DNA of 64,000 bases from Mesorhizobium carmichaelinearum (GTDB taxonomy: Bacteria > Pseudomonadota > Alphaproteobacteria > Rhizobiales > Rhizobiaceae). The position numbers were made by a program, and so were the translations under genes. Below are positions 57,543 to 64,000 of the stretch, piece by piece (the first letter of the stretch is position 1; every line of letters starts with the position of its first letter). The notes beneath the pieces are model-generated. The model did not search any database. It was not told the origin of the DNA and saw only the letters and a list, made by a program, of their open reading frames with translations. The stretch is taken from the NCBI RefSeq assembly GCF_900199455.1, contig NZ_FZQR01000027.1:1-64000 (forward strand), given 5' to 3'.

Positions 57543-58226
57543 TCAGGCAGGCTGCGTCGCCTTTTTCTTCGCGCCCGATGGAAGGGAAAGCGCCATGGCG
57601 GCGGGTCCTGCCGACGCGATCATCGGCGCAGCCGCGGCAGTGGCGATCTGGCTGGCCTTAGCCAACACAACGCTCCATTTCAGATTGCCCGGATCCCAAT
57701 GCGTATCGGGGCTCGGGCAGTCTCCATGGCCGAACCAGCCCGCGACAGTACCGTATTTGCCCGATGAGCGGTGAGGATTGTCGCCGGCCTTGCCGTAGTC
57801 GCCATCCGCCCAAGGGTGCGTCAACGGAATGCCATACTCCGCGTGGCACACCGCCATCAGCGACGCCAGCGCTTCGACGGTGTCGTCATCGGGAAGCCAA
57901 GGCGCCTCCTTGGAAAAGCCGATCATTTCGATCTGGACGACCGCCTGGTTGTTGTGTGCTTTGAGGGCGGCACCGATGGTGCCCACTTGCACCAACTGGG
58001 CGATCCTGACCTTTTGCGCGTCAGCATCGAAGCCGAGCATGAAGTGCGGCGCAAAGTGCTGCTTGAAGATCGCCAAGCTGCCGGCCCATCCGCCCTCTGT
58101 TGTATGGAGCACGCCGGTTCGCGGCGCTGCCAATTTTACCGACTGGTTGAGATGCGGAATGCCGCCTATGTGGGCTATCGGGAATTTGCCGGCCTGCTGC
58201 AGCCACGGCTTCACGGAACTGGCCAT
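57543..58226 (-). CDS. N-acetylmuramoyl-L-alanine amidase-like protein
   Basis: A 227-residue amidase_2/PGRP-type enzyme. Zinc ligands are predicted at H41 (TGVLHTTEGGWAG), H167 (GWFGHGDCP) and D178 (DTHWDPGNLKW), with the central acidic residue in VVQIEMIGF (E100). It would cut the bond between muramic acid and the stem peptide. No signal peptide is present; the tail (about 190-227) is Ala-rich and partly hydrophobic. GGGGAGGG precedes ATG 58226. It is upstream of, and on the same strand as, the membrane patatin. Confidence 0.85.
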   Translation of the reverse strand: MASSVKPWLQQAGKFPIAHIGGIPHLNQSVKLAAPRTGVLHTTEGGWAGSLAIFKQHFAPHFMLGFDADAQKVRIAQLVQVGTIGAALKAHNNQAVVQIEMIGFSKEAPWLPDDDTVEALASLMAVCHAEYGIPLTHPWADGDYGKAGDNPHRSSGKYGTVAGWFGHGDCPSPDTHWDPGNLKWSVVLAKASQIATAAAAPMIASAGPAAMALSLPSGAKKKATQPA

Positions 58227-58350
58227 CACACCCTCCCCTTGAATTAGCCAATGCTGTATTATTGCGCGTTAAATTGTCGAAATTCAAGACGCCTGCTTTA
58301 AAAGGAAAGCAAATAGGCTGCCCAACTATGCAGGTTCAAGTCATCCAAGG

Positions 58351-58578
58351 GTGCTGATGCGCGGCCGCTTCGGCAACGGGATCTTCGCCGCCGGCGGCGA
58401 AGCCAATGCCGCGCGCAATCTGGGCGTCCCGGTGGCGCACGCCAGATCACTATTCGTCATGACGGCACTCGCGGCCGGTCGGTTCACGGCGATCCAGGCG
58501 CTGGTGACGGGCTCTGCCGACACGCTGGTGGATCTGGAACAGGAACTGGCGAAGTCGGCCAGGAATGGCACGGCTTGA
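58351..58578 (+). pseudogene. Decayed permease-ATPase fusion remnant of the sugar ABC transporter
   Basis: The frame reads GRFGNGIFAAGGEANAARNL, then a degraded LFVMTALAAGRFTAIQALVT, GSADTL, then directly LVDLEQELAKSARNGTA. The first part matches the permease at about residues 230-285, the second the C-terminus of the ATPase. About 0.9 kb of permease-ATPase sequence has been lost between them. Substitutions against the intact genes show some age. With the intact ATPase ending at 54717 it brackets the patatin-amidase pair. Confidence 0.9.
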
Positions 58579-58717
58579 GGCGCGACGTTGGCCTGGACGG
58601 GAGCATTCGCCTCTCGTCTAACCCAGCGTAAGCTTGTTATTGTGCAGTGCAGCAACGATGTTGCCGTAAGTGCATTGTGCTCGGGCTTCCGCCATTCCGG
58701 CGGTCTAGGATTTCGAT

Positions 58718-59884
58718 TTGCGGAACATCTCAGATACGATCGCCCGCCTTTCGGCCATGCGAGGCCGGACGGCATTTTCCCAACAAAGCCATCCCGACAG
58801 TCTGTCCGACCTGACCGCGTTTGGGTCCAATCCAGGCGCCTTGCGGGCACGCTTTTACATTCCTGAGAACTTGCCACGAGGAGCCGCACTGGTCGTCGTC
58901 CTGCACGGCTGCACGCAGACGGCGGCCGGCTACGATCACGGGTCCGGATGGTCGCGCCTGGCAGCCGAGGAAGGATTTGCCGTGTTGCTGCCGGAACAGC
59001 AGCGCGCCAACAATGCCAATCTCTGCTTCAACTGGTTCGTGCCCGAAGATGTTAGCCGCGATCGCGGCGAAGCGCTCTCCATCCGCCAGATGATCGAAGC
59101 CATGGTGACGAAGCATGGCCTGGACCGACGGCGCGTTTTCGTTACCGGCCTTTCCGCCGGCGGCGCCATGGCGGCGGCAATGCTGGCAACATATCCGGAG
59201 GTGTTCGCTGGCGGCGCAGTGATCGCGGGCCTTGCCTATGGCACCGCGTCGACGATCCCGGAAGCTTTCGATCGCATGCGTGGCCATGGCGGCCCGTCTC
59301 AGTCGGAACTCCAGCGACGTCTGGCGCAGGCGTCGCCACATCAGGGAAGCTGGCCGAAGATTTCAATCTGGCAGGGCACGGCCGACCACACGGTGGCGCC
59401 GTCCAATGCGGACTCGCTTGTCGCCCAATGGCAGGGCGTTCATCGCGTCGAGGCAAGCCCTGTTCGAAAAGAGACCGTCGATGGGCAAACGCGGCAAGTC
59501 TGGTGCGACGCTGATGGCAATGCGGTGATCGAAAAATACACGATTGCCGGCATGGGCCATGGCACCCCCTTGAAGACGGGGGGTGAGGACGGCTTGGGCC
59601 ATGCCGCGCCGTTCATGCTGGAGGTCGGGATATCGTCGACGAGACGTATGGCGGCCTTCTGGGATCTTGCGAGCCGGGATGCACCAAGAGGGGCCAAGCC
59701 TAAGGCGACCGCAGCGAACCCCACTGCGGGTACGGACTTGCGCCCATATATTGCGCCTGAAAGGTCGAGGCCAGCGCGGGTTGAACCTGCCGAACAACCG
59801 CGTCCAGATGGTTCACGCGCTTCTGCCACAGGCATTGGCAAGACCATTGAGGATGCGCTCCGCGCAGCCGGCTTGATGCGCTAG
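58718..59884 (+). CDS. PHB-depolymerase-family esterase (LpqC/feruloyl-esterase-like)
   Basis: A 388-residue alpha/beta-hydrolase: RARFYIPENLPRGAALVVVL, the oxyanion turn HGCTQTAAGYDHGSGW, the nucleophile S146 (FVTGLSAGGAMAAAML) and a late catalytic His in IAGMGHGTPL. This set is typical of the PHB depolymerase/esterase family acting on polyhydroxyalkanoate oligomers or carbohydrate esters. Start is TTG 58718 with AGGA upstream, because MRNISDTIARLSAM matches the usual family N-terminus; ATG 58757 is the fallback. No signal peptide. The Pro/Arg-rich tail (about 320-388) is unassigned. Confidence 0.87.
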   Translation: MRNISDTIARLSAMRGRTAFSQQSHPDSLSDLTAFGSNPGALRARFYIPENLPRGAALVVVLHGCTQTAAGYDHGSGWSRLAAEEGFAVLLPEQQRANNANLCFNWFVPEDVSRDRGEALSIRQMIEAMVTKHGLDRRRVFVTGLSAGGAMAAAMLATYPEVFAGGAVIAGLAYGTASTIPEAFDRMRGHGGPSQSELQRRLAQASPHQGSWPKISIWQGTADHTVAPSNADSLVAQWQGVHRVEASPVRKETVDGQTRQVWCDADGNAVIEKYTIAGMGHGTPLKTGGEDGLGHAAPFMLEVGISSTRRMAAFWDLASRDAPRGAKPKATAANPTAGTDLRPYIAPERSRPARVEPAEQPRPDGSRASATGIGKTIEDALRAAGLMR

Positions 59885-59939
59885 CTAAAGGTTGTTCGGC
59901 AGATTGGCCCCGCCGCCTTTCGGCGGCGAGGCCTGTCTA

Positions 59940-60542
59940 TCAAAGTCGGTTTACATCGCGAGCGCCATCGCGGCCGATTTCGTTCGAGCGGTAGTTTTCC
60001 GCGTCAGCGTCGAAGCCAGTCCAACCATCGGCCTGGTATTCGCCACGCCGTTCTTGCAGGTTGACAGACGTAGCCTGTCCCAGGATCCTTTCGGCCTCCG
60101 GCGCCAACTGGTCGTCGACCTTGGCGGTGACCAGAGTACCGCCACGACGCACGCCCTCGGCGTAGACATGGGCATCATTCTCGGGGACACCGGAATCGGT
60201 AAGCGCCCCGACGATGCCACCAGCCGCACCGCCAACCACGGCACCGCCCACGGCACCGACGGCAGTGGCAGCCAGCCATCCGGCGGCCACCACCGGGCCG
60301 ACGCCAGGAATGGCCATCAGGCCAAGCCCGGCGAGCAATCCACCGGCACCGCCGATCGCGGCTCCCAGTCCAGCCCCACCGGCAGCGTCGTCGGCGGCCT
60401 TGGACCCGTTGATCTCGTGCCGATTGTCCGAATTGCTGGAAACGATGCTGATGTTGTCACGCGCAACACCGCTGGCTTCCAATTCGCCAACGGCGTCGGA
60501 AGCATCATCGTAATTGTCGAAAAGTCCGGTTACGGTCTTCAT
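59940..60542 (-). CDS. General-stress-protein-17M-like glycine-rich protein
   Basis: A 200-residue protein starting MKTVTGLFDNYDDASDAVGE, the GSP17M/YflT-like N-terminal domain, followed by a Gly/Ala-rich hydrophobic region (GLGAAIGGAGGLLAGLGLMA, AVGGAVVGGAAGGIVGALTD) and an acidic tail. The glycine-zipper-like segment may enter membranes. Related genes are stress-induced. A 25-base gap follows the upstream DUF4142 gene, so the two probably form an operon. Confidence 0.82.
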   Translation of the reverse strand: MKTVTGLFDNYDDASDAVGELEASGVARDNISIVSSNSDNRHEINGSKAADDAAGGAGLGAAIGGAGGLLAGLGLMAIPGVGPVVAAGWLAATAVGAVGGAVVGGAAGGIVGALTDSGVPENDAHVYAEGVRRGGTLVTAKVDDQLAPEAERILGQATSVNLQERRGEYQADGWTGFDADAENYRSNEIGRDGARDVNRL

Positions 60543-60567
60543 GGTTTTGATCTCCTGGATTTCAGTT

Positions 60568-61317
60568 TCAGTTGACGCCGGCAACGACGTTGCCCTTGTA
60601 GTCCAGCGCCACGGTGGTGTTCTTGCCGTCCTTGTTGGCCTGGCCACGCCAGATGCCCTGGTCGTCCTTGGTCAGCTTCGACACATCGGCGAAGCCGGCA
60701 TCCTGGATGCGGCCCTTGGCCTGGTCTTCGGTGAAGCTGTTGGCCCCGGGAAGCGGAGGCATGGGGTCGGGCGCGCCGCCGACCGTGTTCTTGGGCGTCT
60801 GCGAATCCGAGGACTGGGTGCCCATGGTCGCTGCGATCTTCTCGATCATCTCCTGGTGCATCTTGAGCGTCGGCACCGTCTGCTGGGCGAACGTCTTCAG
60901 CTCGGCGTTGTCGCCGTCCTTGGCGTAGCTCTCGAACAGCTTCACGGCATCGGCGTGCGCGTCGCGCTGCATCTGGACGTAGGGGGCGTCGATCGGATCC
61001 TTGCCGTTCTGCAGAGTGTCGACATCACCCTTGAGCTTGGCATCCAACTCCTTGGGAACCGTCAGCTTCTGCTCGCCGGCGATCGTCTCCAGCTTCGCAT
61101 TGGCGGCGCCGTGATCGTCGATCATCTTGTGGGCGAAATCCTTGACGCTCTGATCCTGCACCTTGCCTTCGGCGACCTTGCTGGAATCGACCTCGAACAT
61201 GCCGCCCGCAGCGGCCTTGTTGACGAAGTCCTGCGCGCTGTCGGCGGCGAGTGCAGGCAGGGCAAAAGCCATGGCTGTAGCTGTGGCCAGTGAGGCCAGA
61301 AATAGGCGTGTTTTCAT
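60568..61317 (-). CDS. DUF4142-domain periplasmic protein
   Basis: A 249-residue protein with a signal peptide (LFLASLATATAMAFALPALA) and a DUF4142 four-helix, ferritin-like domain (QDFVNKAAAGGMFEVDSSKV, VKDFAHKMIDDHGAANAKLE, MQRDAHADAVKLFESYAKDG). A C-terminal domain (FTEDQAKGRIQDAGFADVSK, IWRGQANKDGKN) resembles the small DUF1344/PepSY-like repeat found on other rhizobial periplasmic proteins. Function is unclear; related genes are linked to stress. ATG 61317. Confidence 0.85.
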   Translation of the reverse strand: MKTRLFLASLATATAMAFALPALAADSAQDFVNKAAAGGMFEVDSSKVAEGKVQDQSVKDFAHKMIDDHGAANAKLETIAGEQKLTVPKELDAKLKGDVDTLQNGKDPIDAPYVQMQRDAHADAVKLFESYAKDGDNAELKTFAQQTVPTLKMHQEMIEKIAATMGTQSSDSQTPKNTVGGAPDPMPPLPGANSFTEDQAKGRIQDAGFADVSKLTKDDQGIWRGQANKDGKNTTVALDYKGNVVAGVN

Positions 61318-61399
61318 TGGGGAAGGTCCTTTCATGCACACATGTGCTGGGGACCTAACCTGCGCCAGTCGGCTTTGTTCCGGACGGTCAGAGATAATC

Positions 61400-61587
61400 T
61401 GGCGGGACCGGCCGCGAACCGTGTCGGCGGTGATTTCGGGCGGCGGCCGGTCAAAGACTATGCCTGCGAGGCAGCAGCCATCGCCAAGAGGGTCAATGCC
61501 CCGCGCCGGCACTCGGCAACGCCCGCCACCGGAGAGCGGGTGCGCCGGCTTCCACTGCGCGATCTGGAGTATTCGCTGGCGGTTTGA
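61400..61587 (+). pseudogene. Remnant of a molybdopterin-binding oxidoreductase large subunit
   Basis: The frame contains GGDFGRRPVKDYACEAAAIA followed by KRVNAP, close to the GGGFGRR...DY..EA..IAK motif of xanthine-dehydrogenase / isoquinoline-1-oxidoreductase beta subunits. It then jumps to TPATGERVRRLPL, which resembles the C-terminal end of that family. Several hundred codons are absent, so it is a deletion remnant. Identification is from motif memory. Confidence 0.55.
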
Positions 61588-61628
61588 GGGATTGATCCAG
61601 GCATTGTAGAGCCAGCCGGCTTTACTCC

Positions 61629-62519
61629 TCAGCTCGCCGCCGTCTCTATCGCCTGCGAACCAGCGATTGCTGAGGCGAAGTCGCGATACGGGCGCAGTGG
61701 GCGGCCCAGAAGCGCAGTCAGGCGCTCGACGTCGCCGTCCTCAGGCAACATCCCTTCGGTGAAGAAGCGCTCGCCCATCAGGCGCATGTCGTATGCCATC
61801 CAGGCGGGCAGGAACTGCTTCAGATTTTGCTCAAAGCCCTCTGCATTATCGCCGCCGTAATGGATCGGGCGGGCGAGCACGTCGGACCAGATGGCGGCGA
61901 TATCCGTCCCAGTCAGTGTCTGCGGACCGACGAGGTTGATCCGGTCGAGCGCAAGCGGCTCTGCGGACTGCTCGCGGCGCAGCAGCTCAAGGGCGGCGAT
62001 CTCGGCGATATCACGGACGTCAATCATGGCGAGACCCTTGGCGCCGATCGGCATTGGGTAGGTGCCGTAGCCGGTGATGGCGTCTTCGATCATCAGATCG
62101 TTCTGGATGAAGTAGGCCGGGCGCAAGATCGTAGCCTTGAAGTCCATCTGCTCGATCATTCGCTCGACGGCGAACTTGCCCGCGAAATGCGGCACGTTCA
62201 CATAGACGTCAGCGTGGATCACCGACAGATAGACGATGCGCTCGATGCCGGCCGACCGGGCGACGTTGAGCGCGATCAACGCTTGGGTGAATTCGTCCGG
62301 TACCACGGCGTTCAAGAGGAACAGGGTTGAAACGCCTGACATGGCTTTGCGCAGCGAATCGACATCGAGAAAGTCGCCTTGCACGACGGATACGCCTGCC
62401 GGGAAGCTGGCTTTCGACGGATCGCGGACGAGAGCACGGACATCAGCGTCGTGCCTGACGAGGTGTTCGACGACTTGGCGGCCAATATTGCCGGTGGCGC
62501 CGGTAACGAGAATGGTCAT
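61629..62519 (-). CDS. NmrA/atypical-SDR NAD(P)-binding protein
   Basis: A 296-residue Rossmann-fold protein: MTILVTGATGNIGRQVVEHL, VQGDFLDVDSLRKAMSGVST, IERIVYLSVIHADVYVNVPH and FKATILRPAYFIQNDLM. NmrA-like and azoreductase-like atypical SDRs act as redox sensors or reductases; no catalytic Tyr-x3-Lys is evident. It diverges from a LysR gene (103 bases apart), the likely regulator. The start has AGGAGAAA upstream. Confidence 0.88.
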   Translation of the reverse strand: MTILVTGATGNIGRQVVEHLVRHDADVRALVRDPSKASFPAGVSVVQGDFLDVDSLRKAMSGVSTLFLLNAVVPDEFTQALIALNVARSAGIERIVYLSVIHADVYVNVPHFAGKFAVERMIEQMDFKATILRPAYFIQNDLMIEDAITGYGTYPMPIGAKGLAMIDVRDIAEIAALELLRREQSAEPLALDRINLVGPQTLTGTDIAAIWSDVLARPIHYGGDNAEGFEQNLKQFLPAWMAYDMRLMGERFFTEGMLPEDGDVERLTALLGRPLRPYRDFASAIAGSQAIETAAS

Positions 62520-62622
62520 GAAATTTCTCCTGTTGGGTTGCTTGACACCGCCAATATGTGTGGCTCACTGAGAGCCCAATAGACGGAAATTTTAGACCCA
62601 ACGTCTCACTGGTGGAACACCC

Positions 62623-63513
62623 ATGGATCTTCTTGCGCTCGCCGATTTCAATCTCGTTGCCCGCCATGGTGGCTTCGGCAAAGCGGCAAGGGCCACCGGC
62701 CGGCCCAAGGCAACGCTGTCCCGGCGCGTTGCAGAGTTGGAAAGCAGTCTTGATCTGCGCCTGTTTGAACGCGGTGCGCGTAACCTGAAGCTCACCGAAG
62801 AAGGACGGGCGCTGTTCGAGCGGACGGGAGCGTTGCTTGCCGAATTGGACGAGACGACTTCGGCGATTGCCTCGGGCGCCCAGAGACCCAAGGGGAGATT
62901 ACGGATCAGCGCACCTTTACATTTTTCGCAGACCGCAATGGGAAGGATCGCCGCGGGCTTTGCCCTTAAGTACCCGGAGGTGAAGCTTGAAGTGACGACT
63001 GAGGACCGGCCTGTCGACATGATCGAGGAAGGCTACGATCTGGTAATCCGGGTCAATCCAGATCCCGACGAAAGCCTGGTCGGACGGGCGTTTCTCCGCG
63101 ACCGCCTGATCGTTGTGGCGAGCCCCGATCTTCCTCGCAGCACCGGTGAGCGCGCCGCGCCCGGCGTTGCGCGCGGGGCAGGCGAACTGCAAACATGGCA
63201 CGTGAAGACACAAGGTGGCCGGTCAACAATTACAGTCGAGCAGGTTCTCGTTTTGTCGACGCTCATTATGGTTAGGGATGCCGTGCGAGCCGGCGTCGGT
63301 GCAGGACGTCTTCCCATTTCGTTGGTGAGCCACGACTTGGCTGACGGCACACTGGTGAATTGGGGGGATATTGACGGTCCCGAAATCTCGATTTGGACGC
63401 TCTACCCATCGCGGCGGCTGCTCAGCGCGCGAGTGTCGGCGTTCTTGGACTTTCTAAAACAGGCTTTCCCAAATGGGACGCCGGACGAACTCGCCGCCTA
63501 CATTGGCAGGTGA
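62623..63513 (+). CDS. LysR-family regulator
   Basis: A 296-residue LysR protein of the CrgA/DsdC-like subgroup: LLALADFNLVARHGGFGKAA, RPKATLSRRVAELESSLDLR, then an effector-binding domain (GRLRISAPLHFSQTAMGRIA, YDLVIRVNPDPDESLVGRAF, ISIWTLYPSRRLLSARVSAF). A diverged stretch, SPDLPRSTGERAAPGVARGA, replaces part of the usual segment. It is divergent from the NmrA-like gene and probably controls it. Confidence 0.9.
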   Translation: MDLLALADFNLVARHGGFGKAARATGRPKATLSRRVAELESSLDLRLFERGARNLKLTEEGRALFERTGALLAELDETTSAIASGAQRPKGRLRISAPLHFSQTAMGRIAAGFALKYPEVKLEVTTEDRPVDMIEEGYDLVIRVNPDPDESLVGRAFLRDRLIVVASPDLPRSTGERAAPGVARGAGELQTWHVKTQGGRSTITVEQVLVLSTLIMVRDAVRAGVGAGRLPISLVSHDLADGTLVNWGDIDGPEISIWTLYPSRRLLSARVSAFLDFLKQAFPNGTPDELAAYIGR

Positions 63514-63608
63514 TGACCGAAGCCGCTTTCGGGCACCGACAGCCCTATGCAAAAAACAATGGAAGCTGCAAGCGTGCCCTCAATACCTTTGCTAACGTCT
63601 GCTGCGCG

Positions 63609-64000
63609 CTACATCCGCGCCCTGGCCGAGGTGGGGTCATATGGCGAATCCGCGATGACTTCAGCGGTCTTCCATTCCCCCAGTATGGCGACGTCGAGCT
63701 TGGTGCCGGGCGTGCCGAGACGTTCGGGCAACAGCGCCAGCGCCACATCATGTCCGAGCGTATAGCCATAGCCGCCCGACGTGATGCGGCCGACCAGCTT
63801 GCTGTCGATGTACAAGCCTTCGGAAGCGAGCGTGCTGGCACCGTCGGTCTCGATCCTGAGCGTCACCGACCGGCGCTGGTCGTTTTTGTCCTTGTATTTC
63901 AGGACCGCGTCGCGACCGATGAAGTCACCCTTGTCGAGGCGGATGAAGCGCTCGAGCCCGCTCTCCAGCGCGTTGAGCTCGGGATTCATGTCGCGGTACA
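63609..64000 (-). CDS. C-terminal end of a GcvT-domain FAD oxidoreductase (partial)
   Basis: A minus-strand frame enters from the right edge with YRDMNPELNALESGLERFIR, LDKGDFIGRDAVLKY, GGYGYTLGHDVALALLPERL, and ends at 63609. These are hallmarks of the C-terminal aminomethyltransferase (GcvT) domain of dimethylglycine/sarcosine-dehydrogenase-like proteins. The ATG at 63989 is internal, since the frame stays open to the edge. Most of the protein is outside the window. Confidence 0.8.
   Translation of the reverse strand, partial: YRDMNPELNALESGLERFIRLDKGDFIGRDAVLKYKDKNDQRRSVTLRIETDGASTLASEGLYIDSKLVGRITSGGYGYTLGHDVALALLPERLGTPGTKLDVAILGEWKTAEVIADSPYDPTSARARM

Overview
The window looks like a Mesorhizobium-type alphaproteobacterial (Rhizobiales) chromosome. 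It has GC-rich codon use, a MucR/Ros regulator, a RpaI/BjaI-type acyl-homoserine-lactone (AHL) synthase, azlCD-lrp, a SIMPL protein, a YcgN-type cysteine-cluster protein, and a MocR/MocA/MocC-like inositol-derivative cluster. No CRISPR array or rRNA is visible. All assignments rest on reading motifs; no database search was run.

Bases 1-20,841 form an accessory block. It opens with what looks like the terminus of an IS21-family element and holds small phage- and defence-flavoured genes (an XRE regulator with a twin palindromic operator, a GYF_2 membrane protein, a T4 Imm-like protein). It ends with a truncated DUF2924 gene, a large serine recombinase, and a tRNA with CAU anticodon whose 3' end faces the block. 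Its centre is a quorum-sensing locus: luxR, a lux box, luxI, then a same-strand run of lipoprotein, DUF1906 protein, lysozyme-like protein with a peptidoglycan-binding domain, membrane protein and patatin-like phospholipase, with a coiled-coil membrane protein and a SLATT-like 2TM protein further on. A stretch of 1,159 bases carrying the luxR 3' part, lux box and most of luxI recurs 9,061 bases downstream, where it precedes an M15 peptidase, a lysozyme-like protein and small exported or membrane proteins. I infer one quorum signal driving two operons of envelope-targeting enzymes. This is the best candidate for an undescribed system.

Bases 21,000-30,500 are mostly core-like: SIMPL protein, YcgN-type protein, a repeat-rich OmpA-family protein, a HSDL2-like SDR, a VapBC pair, and an active HtrA-like protease divergent from a paralogue that has lost its catalytic His and Ser. 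Bases 30,500-48,100 hold a second, membrane-embedded patatin, a VOC/TetR pair with two clear operators, LysR/azoreductase, a KAS III-like enzyme with a membrane partner, GAPDH/TetR, azlCD/lrp, an MFS carrier, and an SQR-like flavoprotein with a 1-Cys peroxiredoxin opposite a SARP-type regulator.

Bases 48,100-54,700 are a rhizopine/inositol-like cluster (MocR, MocA-like, MocC/IolE-like, binding protein, permease, ATPase). Its MocA-like oxidoreductase is cut by one in-frame TAG. Next to it a third patatin and a signal-less amidase lie between the intact ABC ATPase and a decayed permease-ATPase fusion remnant. The last 6 kb hold an esterase, two stress-type proteins, an oxidoreductase remnant, an NmrA-like/LysR divergent pair and the C-terminal end of a GcvT-domain protein running off the edge.
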